Source of the DNA: Spirochaetaceae bacterium
GTDB lineage: Bacteria > Spirochaetota > Spirochaetia > WRBN01
Assembly (NCBI GenBank): GCA_020024055.1
Contig: JAHHUI010000004.1
Span: forward strand, 1-35,656
Direction: 5' to 3'
Length of the DNA: 35,656 nt
A program made the position numbers and the translations under genes. Below, piece by piece: positions 8,128 through 15,906 of the stretch. Every line of letters starts with the position of its first letter. Positions within the stretch are counted from its first letter, which is position 1. The notes under the pieces are model-generated. The model was not told the DNA's origin, searched no databases, and worked only from the letters and a program-made list of their open reading frames with translations.

Positions 8128-9137
8128 ATGATTGAGCAAGGGAAAAATACTATTTTGAAGAAGCACCCATTGCATTGGCGATTGCCAATTTTGCCCTGCC
8201 CCTGATACTCTCAATGATGGTGACTGTTGTCTACAATCTAGTGGACGCTTTTTACATCGGACTTTTGGGTGATTACACCTTGGCGGCGGCGGTGTCTTTA
8301 TCCGCGCCAATCTTTTTGTTTTTATGGGCATCGGCAATGTCTTTGGCATTGGCGGAGGAGCATATATTTCCAGACTGCCAGGTAGGAAAGATGAAATGGG
8401 TGTGAAGAAGACATCTTTTTTGTTTTCTATGGTTCTATAATCTCTGGTTTGGTTTTATCCGCGTTTGGTCTGATTTTATCGAGTCAATCTTCGATATTTA
8501 TGGAAGAAGAGCACACTTTTATCTTTGAAAATTTCTGATTTTGTTTTGGAAAAACATATTGTCAATGAAGTATTTAAGATAGGTTTTACCACATTTCTGT
8601 TAAGTCTTGTGCTCATTGTTACCAATCTTTTGCAGAATGTGTGTGGTTGTTTTGCCATTATTTTTAAACTGAGCCTGATACCTATTCTGCTTTACCGGGG
8701 CTCATTTTGGAGTTCAGTCGCTGATAGCTTATAATTATGCCAGGAAGAATTTTCAGAGTACGCATGGCATTCTGAAAAAAGCTTTTTTGTATGGAAATAT
8801 TTTCTGTGTGCTGGTTTTTTTAACGGCGTATCTCTTTGCGCCGCTGTATTTTCTCATAATGCACAGATTGTTGAGCTAGGTACGCCTATGTTCAAGATTT
8901 CTGCGCTTTCTTTTTTAACCTATCCGCTCATATTTTTAAGCGCAAGTGTTTTTCAGTCTATGGCAAAGGCAATACCTTCTTTGTTAATGTCTATGTCCCA
9001 GGGGGTCTTTTTTGCTCCGCTTGTTGTTTTTGCCAGCCAGGCGGCAGGGGTGTTTGGCATTGTCTTTGTCTAATATTCTCGCAGCAATAATGGGTGTGAT
9101 TATTTATATGACCTATCGAAAAAAGATATGGGCTTAA
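8128..9137 (+). pseudogene. MATE-family efflux transporter pseudogene
   Basis: MATE proteins export drugs or metabolites with Na+ or H+ exchange and normally have about 450 residues and 12 membrane helices. Pieces in different frames rebuild one: ALAIANFALPLILSMMVT, YNLVDAFYIGLLG and LAAAVSLSAPIF from 8163, then MGIGNVFGIGGGAYISRL in another frame, stops near 8440, then membrane segments from 8525, 8740 and 8888, ending with NILAAIMGVIIYMTYRK and TAA at 9137. At least four frame changes and several stops are present. The total span (about 1.0 kb) is short of the expected 1.35 kb, so material has also been deleted. It starts the decaying accessory block. Confidence 0.85.
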
Positions 9138-9180
9138 TCATCTTGTTTATCATGTTATTTAAAAAATCTTTGTAATCTAC

Positions 9181-9211
9181 TTGACAAAATCTTCAAGGAG
9201 GGGGATTGAAT
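9181..9211 (+). promoter_or_regulatory. Putative lipoprotein promoter with G-run
   Basis: TTGACA (9181-9186) is followed by AAATCTTC, a run of five G (9200-9204), and TTGAAT (9206-9211) as a weak -10 after a 19-base spacer. The 14 bases TTGACAAAATCTTC are identical to those at 11351. A perfect inverted repeat GGGGAT-TGA-ATCCCC (9201-9215) overlaps the -10 and start region and could be an operator. Confidence 0.5.
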
Positions 9212-9256
9212 CCCCTTCAATATACCAAAGTCATGGGTAAATAAGGAGATATAACT

Positions 9257-9689
9257 ATGAAGATTGTAAGGATTTTGAGTTTGTTCACGGTATTATTCAT
9301 GATGGCATCTTGCTCAGTGCCAGAGAGTAGATCAGTAGTCTCCCTTGATGCGAATTTTGTCCTTAATAAAAAATATGCCGGCACCTGGAAAAAATACCTG
9401 GTTTGCTGTGCATTTTTATGAAAAAGGGAATCAGTTCTGACCGAAAGAGGGTCAAGGCAATTCTAAAGAGGAAGCTTTGAATAATTTAGGCAATCCGCAG
9501 AAAGCGAAAGTTGATGAAAAAACCGGCTTGATTTTTATGTCTTCGCCTGGTGGTGCGCCTGTGGGTTGGAAATATTATATCAAGGACGGCGGAAGAAAGA
9601 TTGACAAGCATAGTGCTGCATATCCGCCCGGCCATGATGCGTTTAATCCGAAATATCTTTTTGAGAGTACGATGGATCTTGTGAACTAA
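9257..9689 (+). pseudogene. Lipoprotein pseudogene (frameshift plus stop)
   Basis: ATG 9257 follows AAGGAG and begins a lipoprotein signal (MKIVRILSLFTVLFMMASCS, then VPESRSVVSL). The open frame ends at a TGA at 9421 after 54 residues. If one A of the A-run near 9390 is skipped, the frame continues as GTWKNTWFAVHFYEKGNQF, meets a TGA at about 9436, then continues unbroken to TAA at 9689 (ALNNLGNPQKAK, PVGWKYYIKDGG). So a single-base frameshift and one nonsense codon break a protein of about 143 residues. The post-cysteine motif and the GTW start relate it to the neighbouring lipoproteins. It has its own promoter upstream and a terminator downstream. Confidence 0.7.
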
Positions 9690-9712
9690 GCGAAAATATT
9701 ATTTCTTACGTC

Positions 9713-9740
9713 AAACCCGCCATTTTCTGGCGGGTTTTTT
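9713..9740 (+). terminator. Intrinsic terminator
   Basis: A perfect 10-bp stem AAACCCGCCA / TGGCGGGTTT (9713-9722 and 9728-9737) has a 5-base loop and a T-run to 9740. It closes the lipoprotein unit at 9257. Confidence 0.9.
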
Positions 9741-9751
9741 ATGCGATCCGC

Positions 9752-9778
9752 TTGACAATGAGTGGGGGGAAATAAAAT
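9752..9778 (+). promoter_or_regulatory. Promoter-like TTGACA / G6 / TAAAAT element
   Basis: TTGACA (9752-9757) and TAAAAT (9773-9778) have a 15-base spacer containing six G (9764-9769), the same geometry as the poly-G promoter at 5674. It overlaps the only possible start codons of the next gene (ATG 9758, GTG 9762), so either the promoter is used and the gene has lost its 5' end, or transcription comes from elsewhere. Confidence 0.45.
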
Positions 9779-10195
9779 ATTACGATATATTCGATTATTT
9801 TTCAGTTTTATCATATTTGCTGCTCTGATTAGCTGTTCTGTGCCCGCAACCTCTTCGCGCAAGGTGAATATTTACGAGTCAGAGGAAGCTTTGTTTAAAG
9901 ACAACACCTGGAGTGCGTCTACAGGCAATGGTTATATTTTCTATCTGAGCATGAAAAATGGAAATATAGACATAAGTGTTATTAATACTAACGGCAGTGA
10001 CAGAGTAGAAAAGCCTCATGGCAAATCCAGTCTGAGTGGCAATATCCGGAAGGGCAAATTCCGGCATCCTACTGATTCTAATGTGATGGTGGAATAGGGT
10101 CTGAATTTTATGCCAAAGCCAGTTTTGTATCCAGTGCATCTGGCTGTCCTGCTTTTAGAGATTTGCACATGGGCAAATCGAGTAATACTCCTTAA
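9762..10195 (+). pseudogene. Damaged small lipoprotein gene
   Basis: From GTG 9762 a frame of 111 residues encodes a signal with lipobox FAALISCSVP and the segment DNTWSASTGNGYIFYLSM, like the GTIW domain of the 34581 protein. The frame stops at 10097. Shifting one base gives GGIGSEFYAKASFVSS and continues to TAA at 10195, matching the position of GGLGRVNADV in the relatives, directly before a terminator. No Shine-Dalgarno precedes GTG 9762. An ATG at 9758 is out of frame by the G6 tract and would come into frame with five or eight G. An AUA at 9777, spaced well from the G-run, is another possible former start. It is probably a pseudogene, but switching by the G tract cannot be excluded. Confidence 0.6.
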
Positions 10196-10475
10196 TTATA
10201 AAGGGGCCCGATAAGGGAGCCTTTTTTATGCACAGTCGTTTTTCTCGATAGTAACTGTTGGCCTCAGAGAGCATGACTTTGCCCGTGGCGCCATAGCACA
10301 TATTACCCGTATCATCATAGCGAAGCGAGCCGGATTTATGATGGGTGTTTTCAAGCCTATATTTACCATTATGGCCACGATAATAGAAGAAAGAAGGATA
10401 TTGCTCCGGCTTGTTAAATGGCTCAGATTTGCGCTTGAAATCCCAGCGGCCTAGTCCCTTATATTGCGGCCCCAT
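10155..10475 (-). pseudogene. C-terminal fragment resembling polymorphic toxin type 44
   Basis: An ATG with AAAAGGAG upstream opens a 106-residue frame. WDFK near residue 12 and the later motif YDDTGNMCYGATG resemble the conserved WDYK and D-x-G-N-x-x-Y-G-A-T-G motifs I know from type 44 polymorphic toxin domains (secreted effectors with a predicted nuclease-like activity). In the homologous copy at 13400-14156 this segment is continuous with the upstream N-terminal part. Here a stop and frame change separate it from the frame ending at 10507, so it is probably the detached tail of one split gene. The last 20 or so residues are read through the terminator at 10200, so the natural C-terminus is doubtful. 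The family call is from memory of the motif. Confidence 0.55.
10200..10227 (+). terminator. Intrinsic terminator, possibly bidirectional
   Basis: AAAGG / CCTTT outer stem and CCC / GGG inner stem are separated by a GG/AG internal loop, closed by GATAA, and followed by six T (10222-10227). It lies 5 bases after the stop of the damaged lipoprotein at 10195. The reverse strand has a shorter T tract. Confidence 0.65.
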
Positions 10476-10506
10476 TCTCCTTTTTGTAAGAAATTAAGAA
10501 AGTAAT

Positions 10507-11141
10507 TTATGAACTTCGTTTTCTCTCCGGTTCATCCAAAGAGATTACTGTGCCATACATGGCAAATTTAGGGTCTTTTTGAAAAGCCAGACTCATGGCC
10601 AGTTCAGCTTTTTCCTGATAGGCGGGATACACCACCGGGCTTTTAATTAATTCTTCTTTTTGTTCTCCTTCTGCTTGTGGATGCTCTTTGCGCACGCGTT
10701 CTTCCGTTGCTGCCCAGGCTATCTGATCCAATTTATCCATTTCTTTTTGGATTGAAGGGAATGTGCGCCCAAAGTTCTGTAGCAAATTGGGATTCAAATA
10801 GCCATTTTGGGCAATGGTTTTGCTTTCGTTCATGGCTTGTTGTATCAATGAATTCAAGTGCTGCGTCACATCCGGATACAATGTGTAGTCATTGCCTATC
10901 ACCCCGGCAAATACACATTTATACATGCCTGCTGGAAGTCCATTGTTCAATATTTTTATTTGTCTGTCATTTTGTTTGTATTGATAAAATTGTTTCAGCT
11001 TGCTTTCAATGGTCTGCACTGAGGCAGAGAGCTGGCGGCCCTTTTTAATTTCTGCTGCCCAGTTTTTCATGTCCATTGCTGTGTCACTTTCAGCAAAAAA
11101 TTACCATCGCCTATTTCTTTGTTCCATTTGATATTGGCCAT
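10507..11141 (-). pseudogene. N-terminal part of type-44-toxin-like gene, frameshifted
   Basis: The longest frame starts inside at 11076, but a perfect AGGAGG and ATG (11141) lie upstream and begin MANIKWNKEIGDGNF. That frame fails at a T6 run (coding strand, 11095-11100). Seven or four T would join it to the long frame as GNFFAESDTAMDMKNW. The restored reading aligns without gaps to GQFIAKSNQPASLEWW of the copy at 13400-14156, which supports the frameshift. Downstream, NDYTLYPDVTQHLNSLIQ matches QKLYLDVTSKVNGLVE of that copy. The frame ends at 10507 with a stop, and the toxin-like tail follows in another frame at 10155. The N-terminal domain is unknown to me. The T6 tract could be a slippage switch or simple decay. 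Confidence 0.65.
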
Positions 11142-11350
11142 TTTGACCTCCTATTTGTTTGATATAACAAACAGTATAAAGGACAAATGAAGAGGGAAAA
11201 TTTTGAATAGGGTACAGAAATTTCTGGGTTTTGTTATGAAATAAGTGGATTTAAATCTAGTTAATTGTCTTTTAATAAAACGGCAATAACTTGTTATTTA
11301 TCCCTATTTTGTGCTGATTTAGATCAATACTTTTTTAAAAAATTAATCTC

Positions 11351-11378
11351 TTGACAAAATCTTCCGGCGGGGTAAGAT
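11351..11378 (+). promoter_or_regulatory. Lipoprotein promoter with G-run before the -10
   Basis: TTGACA (11351-11356) and TAAGAT (11373-11378) have a 16-base spacer whose last four bases are G (11369-11372). It shares TTGACAAAATCTTC with the promoter at 9181. The rest of 11142-11350 is AT-rich with an inverted repeat TTTGTT / AACAAA (11154-11171) and no gene. Confidence 0.7.
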
Positions 11379-11436
11379 CTATTTTAAATACTCTTTTGTT
11401 TTCGTGAAGCAAGGTTGATACTAGGAGGAGATTATT

Positions 11437-12099
11437 ATGAAGAGAATTTTTGTTCCTGCTGTTTTGGCAGTGTTTATGTGTATGATGGGATGTCTTGCCC
11501 CCGATTCCCGTTCTTCTTCCAGGGCTGTGACGGCGGCTCTTTCTGCTGTCAGCGGTGCCAATATTGCAGGTAAAGATGTCAATGGCGAGGATTCCCAGGC
11601 TGTCGCGGGCAATAAAGAAGAACAAAATAAAGAGCCTGAACCCTCACCTGTGGTTCAGCCGCCCATGATCCCTTCCAACTTGGCAAGCAACTTGTACTTT
11701 GGCATTCGTATTTTAACTGAAAATGAAGGTGATGATGAGGATGCAGACAGAAGATTGACTATCAAATTCAATGCGCAGGGAACAAAAGCTGACTTTGGTG
11801 ATGCTGATACTGAGGCGGAATCGAAAGAGGCAAGAACAAAGCAGAATCTGGATGTGCACATAGAGGGTATGTTTGTTACCCTGTTGGATAACGGCCGCGA
11901 ATTTTTGAAACTGGAAGTGTCTAAAGATTTTCAATTTATGTTTATCACTGAAGATAAAATCGAATCAAAACTTATTCAGGGTGTGGATTATAAAGGCACA
12001 GGCCTAGTATTAAATGGCCAGGAATGGAAAAGTAATATTTCCGGTGCTTATAATGGCCCTGTATGGCCCCAGCTGCCTGTATATCCATTTGAATCATAG
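11437..12099 (+). CDS. Surface lipoprotein, paralogue of the 35099 gene
   Basis: A 220-residue lipoprotein. AGGAGGAG precedes the ATG. The signal MKRIFVPAVLAVFMCMMGC ends in a lipobox with Cys 19, followed by LAPDSRSSSRA, the post-cysteine motif seen in the other lipoproteins here. A Glu/Pro-rich linker (KEEQNKEPEPSPVVQPP) leads to a domain from residue about 85 with ADFGDADTE, TKQNLDVHIEGMFVTLLDNG, FQFMFITED and the end YNGPVWPQLPVYPFES. The same blocks occur in the partial gene at 35099 (FGDADTEEESKE, TKQNLDVQISGMFITLLDNG, YNGPVWPQLPKYPFEN). It is intact and has its own promoter. Function is unknown; the domain looks beta-rich, and an outer-membrane or surface position is inferred. Confidence 0.8.
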   Translation: MKRIFVPAVLAVFMCMMGCLAPDSRSSSRAVTAALSAVSGANIAGKDVNGEDSQAVAGNKEEQNKEPEPSPVVQPPMIPSNLASNLYFGIRILTENEGDDEDADRRLTIKFNAQGTKADFGDADTEAESKEARTKQNLDVHIEGMFVTLLDNGREFLKLEVSKDFQFMFITEDKIESKLIQGVDYKGTGLVLNGQEWKSNISGAYNGPVWPQLPVYPFES

Positions 12100-12111
12100 T
12101 ATGGTGCAGGC

Positions 12112-12145
12112 TCTTTATCTGCGGCGCTAAAACTGCTGATAAAGA
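12112..12145 (+). other. Intergenic hairpin in lipoprotein cassette
   Basis: TCTTTATC (12112-12119) and GATAAAGA (12138-12145) form a perfect 8-bp stem with an 18-base loop between the two lipoprotein genes. No T-run follows, so an RNA-processing or attenuation role is more likely than termination. The paralogous cassette has a hairpin at the same place (35066-35090). Confidence 0.4.
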
Positions 12146-12176
12146 ATAATTTATAGTTTATTTTACAGAAAGAGGT

Positions 12177-12634
12177 ATGAAAAAGAAAATTATCAAATTA
12201 TGGGGCCTGATTATTGCTGTCTCACTGTTACGGGTTTGTATAGTTCCCCAGTCTGGGTCAACCCGCAGTAGCCAACCGGATGGCACTATTTGGTGTGGCC
12301 CCTCTGCAAACAAGACCTGCTGGTAGTTATGAAAGATTTATGGCTGTCTATTTTCTGGGTGGCAAAGCAGGTTTAGTGCGTGGCAGAACAAGAGAAGAAG
12401 CTGTCCGTGAGGTTAAAAAATTAATTTTAAATGCTGCTTATCAGTCGACTGGCAGTCATATTTTTATTCCTCGTTTTTGGTACGATGGCTTTAATCACAA
12501 AGGCGGTTTAGGTCGAGTGAATGCAGAAGTTGTTTTTACAAGCAATAGCAGCGCGCAAATTCGTATGTATCATAGCACGGACCCCAATGCCGCGGTCTTT
12601 CTATGAAGTCAGCGATGCGTGCAAGTATTATTAA
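12177..12634 (+). pseudogene. Frameshifted lipoprotein, paralogue of the 34581 gene
   Basis: ATG 12177 follows AGAGGT and gives MKKKIIKLWGLIIAVSLL, then CIVPQSGSTRSSQPDGTIWCG, as in DGTIWCGPL of the 34581 protein. This frame stops at about 12327. The continuation is in the +1 frame (MAVYFLGGKAGLVRGRTREE, GGLGRVNAEVV, AQIRMYHSTDP), matching MAIRYQDGKAGLVYGKSKN, GGLGRVNADVI and AKIQMFASTSP. A second frame change near 12600 restores YEVSDACKYY and TAA at 12634, matching YEVDLALRETL. Two single-base lesions thus break a gene of about 150 codons. It follows the 11437 lipoprotein in the same order as the intact pair at 34.6-35.7 kb. Confidence 0.8.
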
Positions 12635-12649
12635 TTCTAACCACATAAC

Positions 12650-12757
12650 ACATATTACCCGGGTCATTGAATCTGAGCAATTCTGGTTTGTGATACGGGA
12701 AGAGTTTATATTGTTTTCCTCGATAGCCATCGTACCAGAAAAAGGGTGATTAAAATC
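12650..12757 (-). pseudogene. Orphan C-terminal fragment of toxin-like gene
   Basis: Reading right to left, this fragment encodes NHPFFWYDGYRGKQYKLF, then PYHKPELLRFNDPGNMCY. That aligns with SPLFWYNDYRGKQYKLFHNH and KPGLLRFDDPWDM of the copy at 13400 and with YDDTGNMCYGATG of the copy at 10155. There is no start codon or N-terminal part. It is fused in a different frame to the end of the membrane-protein remnant, and its 3' side meets the end of the lipoprotein pseudogene coming from the other direction. It is a displaced tip of the same family. Confidence 0.65.
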
Positions 12758-13338
12758 TGAATATATAACACAGATGAAGAATAAAACTGTACCAATGGAG
12801 AAGATGAGCAGCAGGATATTGATGACCCAAGTGAGGGCAATATTCTTAGAGAAGAATTGCAGGCTGTAGATGATAGAAGAGAGGCTGATGGAAGATGTGA
12901 TGGCCAGAAAAAAGCGGCACTGTTTTAAAAAGTCTTGGATAGTTTTGGGTGGAGTTTGTTTCATATAGCTAAGAAATGCAAGTAGAAAACTAGTTAAAAA
13001 ATAAGGAGAGAAACGATAGTCATCGCTATGATAGTTTGATAAGCGATTTTTCCATAGAGGGGCTGCGTGGGATATTAAAATAAAGTTGTTTATCTCTTTT
13101 CTGGGATTTCTCAAGAGGGAATTGAGATGAAATAGTAAGTTTTTTGTCCCAAAAATCCCAAGAAAAATATCCCTGGCATGCAATGGGTAGTATTGTAAAA
13201 GTACAAGAAGTTAGAATAGAGAGCGAGACAACAACTATAAAATTTATAAAATTCTGAATTTCCTATATCTGTATTTTCAGCTATTGACATAAAAAGGAGA
13301 GAAAACAAAAGAAACTGAAAGAACAGACTGTCAAGCAA
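12758..13338 (-). pseudogene. Membrane protein remnant, frameshifted; possible immunity protein
   Basis: Two overlapping frames build one hydrophobic protein of roughly 190-200 residues that I do not recognise. The 5' part starts at 13338 (MLDSLFFQFLLFSLLFMSIA, then NTDIGNSEFYKFYSCCLALYSN). After a frame change near 13200 the second part reads LLVLLQYYPLHARDIFLG and contains two or three likely membrane helices (YFLTSFLLAFLSY, FFLAITSSISLSSIIYSL, TWVINILLLIFSIGTVLFF). It ends where toxin-tip sequence begins at about 12757. It lies 61 bases downstream of the toxin-like gene on the same strand, the usual place for an immunity gene, but that role is only positional inference. Confidence 0.5.
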
Positions 13339-13399
13339 CGCCCAACAATCTGCCTGAGAAACATAACGATTTAATAAGAATCAAATTTAGATGGCATAG

Positions 13400-14156
13400 C
13401 TAGTTCTTCGTCTTAATTTTAAAAAAGCTGCAATAAATAATAAAGGCCTGGAAGGGCAGAAGCCTTTCTGAAGAATCGGAGGTCTGAGGAGCGCCAAAAG
13501 TATCATAAGCCCACTCAATAGTCTTCATGTCCCAGGGATCATCAAATCTAAGCAAGCCAGGTTTATGATTATGGAAAAGTTTATATTGTTTTCCACGATA
13601 GTCATTGTACCAGAATAAAGGTGATATATTGTTGTTCTCATTGGCCTTTTTGAAGGGATCAAGATTATGCTTGAAATCCCATACGCTATGGGGTTTCACA
13701 TGTTCTTTCCATTTGCTTAGGTATAAATTAAACATATGCCCAAACTGATATAATACAATTAAACCTAAAGATTCTGCAGGTTTGATAGACATAAATGTCA
13801 CTCCCGGAGTATCAGTGGCATCTGTTAATATCTGGATTAACAGTACTTTGTCCAATAACTGGTTTTTCGTGACCCGAATGGCATTCTCCACGAGGCCGTT
13901 GACCTTAGAGGTGACATCCAGATAAAGCTTCTGATTACCCACTTTCATCTGAGAGAATGAATCATTTTCTTTATTCTTTGGGAATATTATTATCCGCCAT
14001 AAGGATGGTTTTAATCGGCTGTTCATTGAGGGTGATCTGACGGGCGCGTTGAACTTCGCACACCCACCACTCCAGGCTAGCGGGCTGATTAGATTTGGCA
14101 ATGAATTGTCCATTGGGCTGCTTCTCTTCGTGGCGTCAATTAGTTACTTCGTGCAT
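13400..14156 (-). pseudogene. Full-length type-44-toxin-like gene with stop and frameshift
   Basis: The gene probably starts at ATG 14156 (AGGAAG about 7 bases upstream): MHEVTN, then an in-frame TGA (14138-14136), then HEEKQPNGQFIAKSNQPASL and EWWVCEVQRARQITLNEQP, ending near 13985. After a frame change the long frame to 13400 carries QKLYLDVTSKVNGLVE, FGHMFNLYLSKWKEHV, VWDFKHNLDPFKK, FWYNDYRGKQYKLF and LLRFDDPWDM. It is the only copy in which the N-terminal domain runs into the toxin-like tail, and it defines the family layout. WDFK and the DD motif resemble polymorphic toxin type 44. The GN..YGATG motif is degenerate here (DPWDMKTIEWAYD), so activity is unlikely. Confidence 0.6.
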
Positions 14157-14217
14157 GATATCTTCCTGTGCATTTATGATTTGTACAAAATAAGGCAGGT
14201 GGAATATTAGGCCCTTG

Positions 14218-15906
14218 TTAATAGGCAGATTGACGATAGACAGGGGGGTCAATGCTGTGCCGCGGCTGATTTTTCCCGGCGACATAGGCCAACACAGCGC
14301 GGCAAATGGTGGTGGCGTCTTGTTCTCTTGTCATGGGGCTGAGCATATAAGACTGCTCGCCGATGGCGGGGTTGCGCACCTCCAGCAGCACCGCCGCAGG
14401 GGCCGGATTGTCCTCCAGAACAAAATAAGTATCGCTCATGATACGTCCTCGGCCTTGTTCCTTGATAATAAGCTTGGCCAGGTCATATGTTTCTGTTCCT
14501 GCTTCTGTATGCACGGCCACCAGGCCGGCGGGCGAATGAGGACTGGAATCATGATGAATACTGATCCAGATGCGTTTTTCCTTGGGGGTGTTTTTCAGGA
14601 ATTTTTCTCCAATTTTAATACGTTCTTTATTTCCTTCGCGGCCGCCAACGGGGCGGAAGTCCAGTTTGATATCATTATACACCTCATTTTTTTCATTGGC
14701 GAATTCGGGCCCGTCTTCTTCCTCGCGAATCACATTATTGGGTGATAACACAGTCAGCAGCACATTGGCTCCATAGCGCTTTAAAAGCCGATACAAGCGC
14801 AAGGAAATATCGTAGTTGAATTCATCTTCTACCAAATAAATCTCTTTGCCGTTTACGCGGGTTTTCACAATGGCACCGGGGTCAAGGCCGCCATGTCCGG
14901 GGTCTATCACAATAGAATAACCTGATAATTCATGTCCCAGGGGTGGCATATTGCGCACTTCCTGGTCAAAAATTGCAAAAAGATTGGCAGCCATTTGAAG
15001 ATCTTGAAAGACAGGGCTTTGTGAAAGTTCAGCATAGTTTGGCACAGGCAGGCTCATCATCGGCGGCGAAGATACAGTGTGTGCTCTCTGTTTCTGAATC
15101 TGTTCTTCATTGGTTGAATCAGAAAATTTTTCTTCTGTCTTTGGTTTTTCTTTTATTTGCCGGGGGATTTTTTTGGCTAAATCTGCAGCTTTATCTTTTA
15201 ATAAGGCTAAGCGCGATGAGGTTTTCTTTTGATAGCGCACTTCCACGGGCAGGTGACGAAAGTCAACATTGATATGATTGTATAAATACAAGACCTGGCC
15301 GCTTTGCACGCTGGCGCTGTTCAGGGCATTATATTGCAGCAGCTGATTTTCAGAGAGTTGAAATCTCTGAGCAATAGACATCAATGTGTCACCAGGGGCC
15401 ACGGTATACTCATCAGGGCGATTTTGTGTCAGATAGAGTAAATCTCCCTTGTGCAAAATAGGGGAATCAAGGTCATTGAATTTGATTAAGTCTGCCTGGC
15501 TCACATTGAACAATTCGCTCACTTCGCTCAGGGTTTCATTTTTGCTGCGCACGATATATGTCATACCCGGTGTGGCTGTCTGGGGAATCAGCAATAATTT
15601 CCCTGGCGGAAGGCGATCTTCTTCGTGCAATTTGTTCAGATGTATCAGGCGATTTGGGTCAACAGAAAAGCGGCGGGCCACTGCCGCAATATCATCCCCG
15701 GCATGCACTCGATAATAGGGAAAGGGTGCCTCTGAGAAAAACCACACCAGCCAGGAAAGCGTGCATAAAAAGAAAAAGACAGCCAGCCAGAAATAGGTGG
15801 TTTTCAAGGCATCGCGCCGATCTTCCTGATCAGCTTTATTTCGGCGCAGATAGCCAGGATAGCTGGAGTATCGCCTACGTTTTTTCCCCGATAATGAAGA
15901 ACTCAT
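14218..15906 (-). CDS. LysM-containing N-acetylmuramoyl-L-alanine amidase
   Basis: This enzyme cleaves the amide bond between N-acetylmuramic acid and L-alanine in peptidoglycan, for cell separation or turnover. The 562-residue protein has a basic cytoplasmic N-terminus, one membrane helix (about 38-60), and three LysM repeats (about 64-108, 114-160, 165-208, for example EYTVAPGDTLMSIAQRF). A charged, Lys/Pro/Gln-rich linker follows, then an Amidase_3 domain from about residue 330. Zinc and catalytic motifs are present: IVIDPGHGGLDPGA, VEDEFNYDISLRL, IWISIHHDSSP and LLEVRNPAIG. It is likely membrane-anchored and periplasmic. A C6 tract near its 3' end could only alter the last residues. It is transcribed alone and is intact despite damaged neighbours on both sides. 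Confidence 0.9.
   Translation of the reverse strand: MSSSLSGKKRRRYSSYPGYLRRNKADQEDRRDALKTTYFWLAVFFFLCTLSWLVWFFSEAPFPYYRVHAGDDIAAVARRFSVDPNRLIHLNKLHEEDRLPPGKLLLIPQTATPGMTYIVRSKNETLSEVSELFNVSQADLIKFNDLDSPILHKGDLLYLTQNRPDEYTVAPGDTLMSIAQRFQLSENQLLQYNALNSASVQSGQVLYLYNHINVDFRHLPVEVRYQKKTSSRLALLKDKAADLAKKIPRQIKEKPKTEEKFSDSTNEEQIQKQRAHTVSSPPMMSLPVPNYAELSQSPVFQDLQMAANLFAIFDQEVRNMPPLGHELSGYSIVIDPGHGGLDPGAIVKTRVNGKEIYLVEDEFNYDISLRLYRLLKRYGANVLLTVLSPNNVIREEEDGPEFANEKNEVYNDIKLDFRPVGGREGNKERIKIGEKFLKNTPKEKRIWISIHHDSSPHSPAGLVAVHTEAGTETYDLAKLIIKEQGRGRIMSDTYFVLEDNPAPAAVLLEVRNPAIGEQSYMLSPMTREQDATTICRAVLAYVAGKNQPRHSIDPPVYRQSAY

Noticed and set aside
12478..12737. 13-base inverted repeat TGGTACGATGGCT (12478-12490 and 12725-12737)
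   Set aside because: Each copy encodes WYDG in a different gene; it is probably chance or shared codons, with no stem-loop or mobile-element ends.
14243..14248. G6 tract in the amidase gene
   Set aside because: It is read as Pro codons near the 3' end; slippage would change only the last few residues, and the length is too short to suggest a switch.
14215..14745. 176-residue plus-strand frame
   Set aside because: It is a shadow of the amidase domain, whose catalytic motifs are on the other strand.
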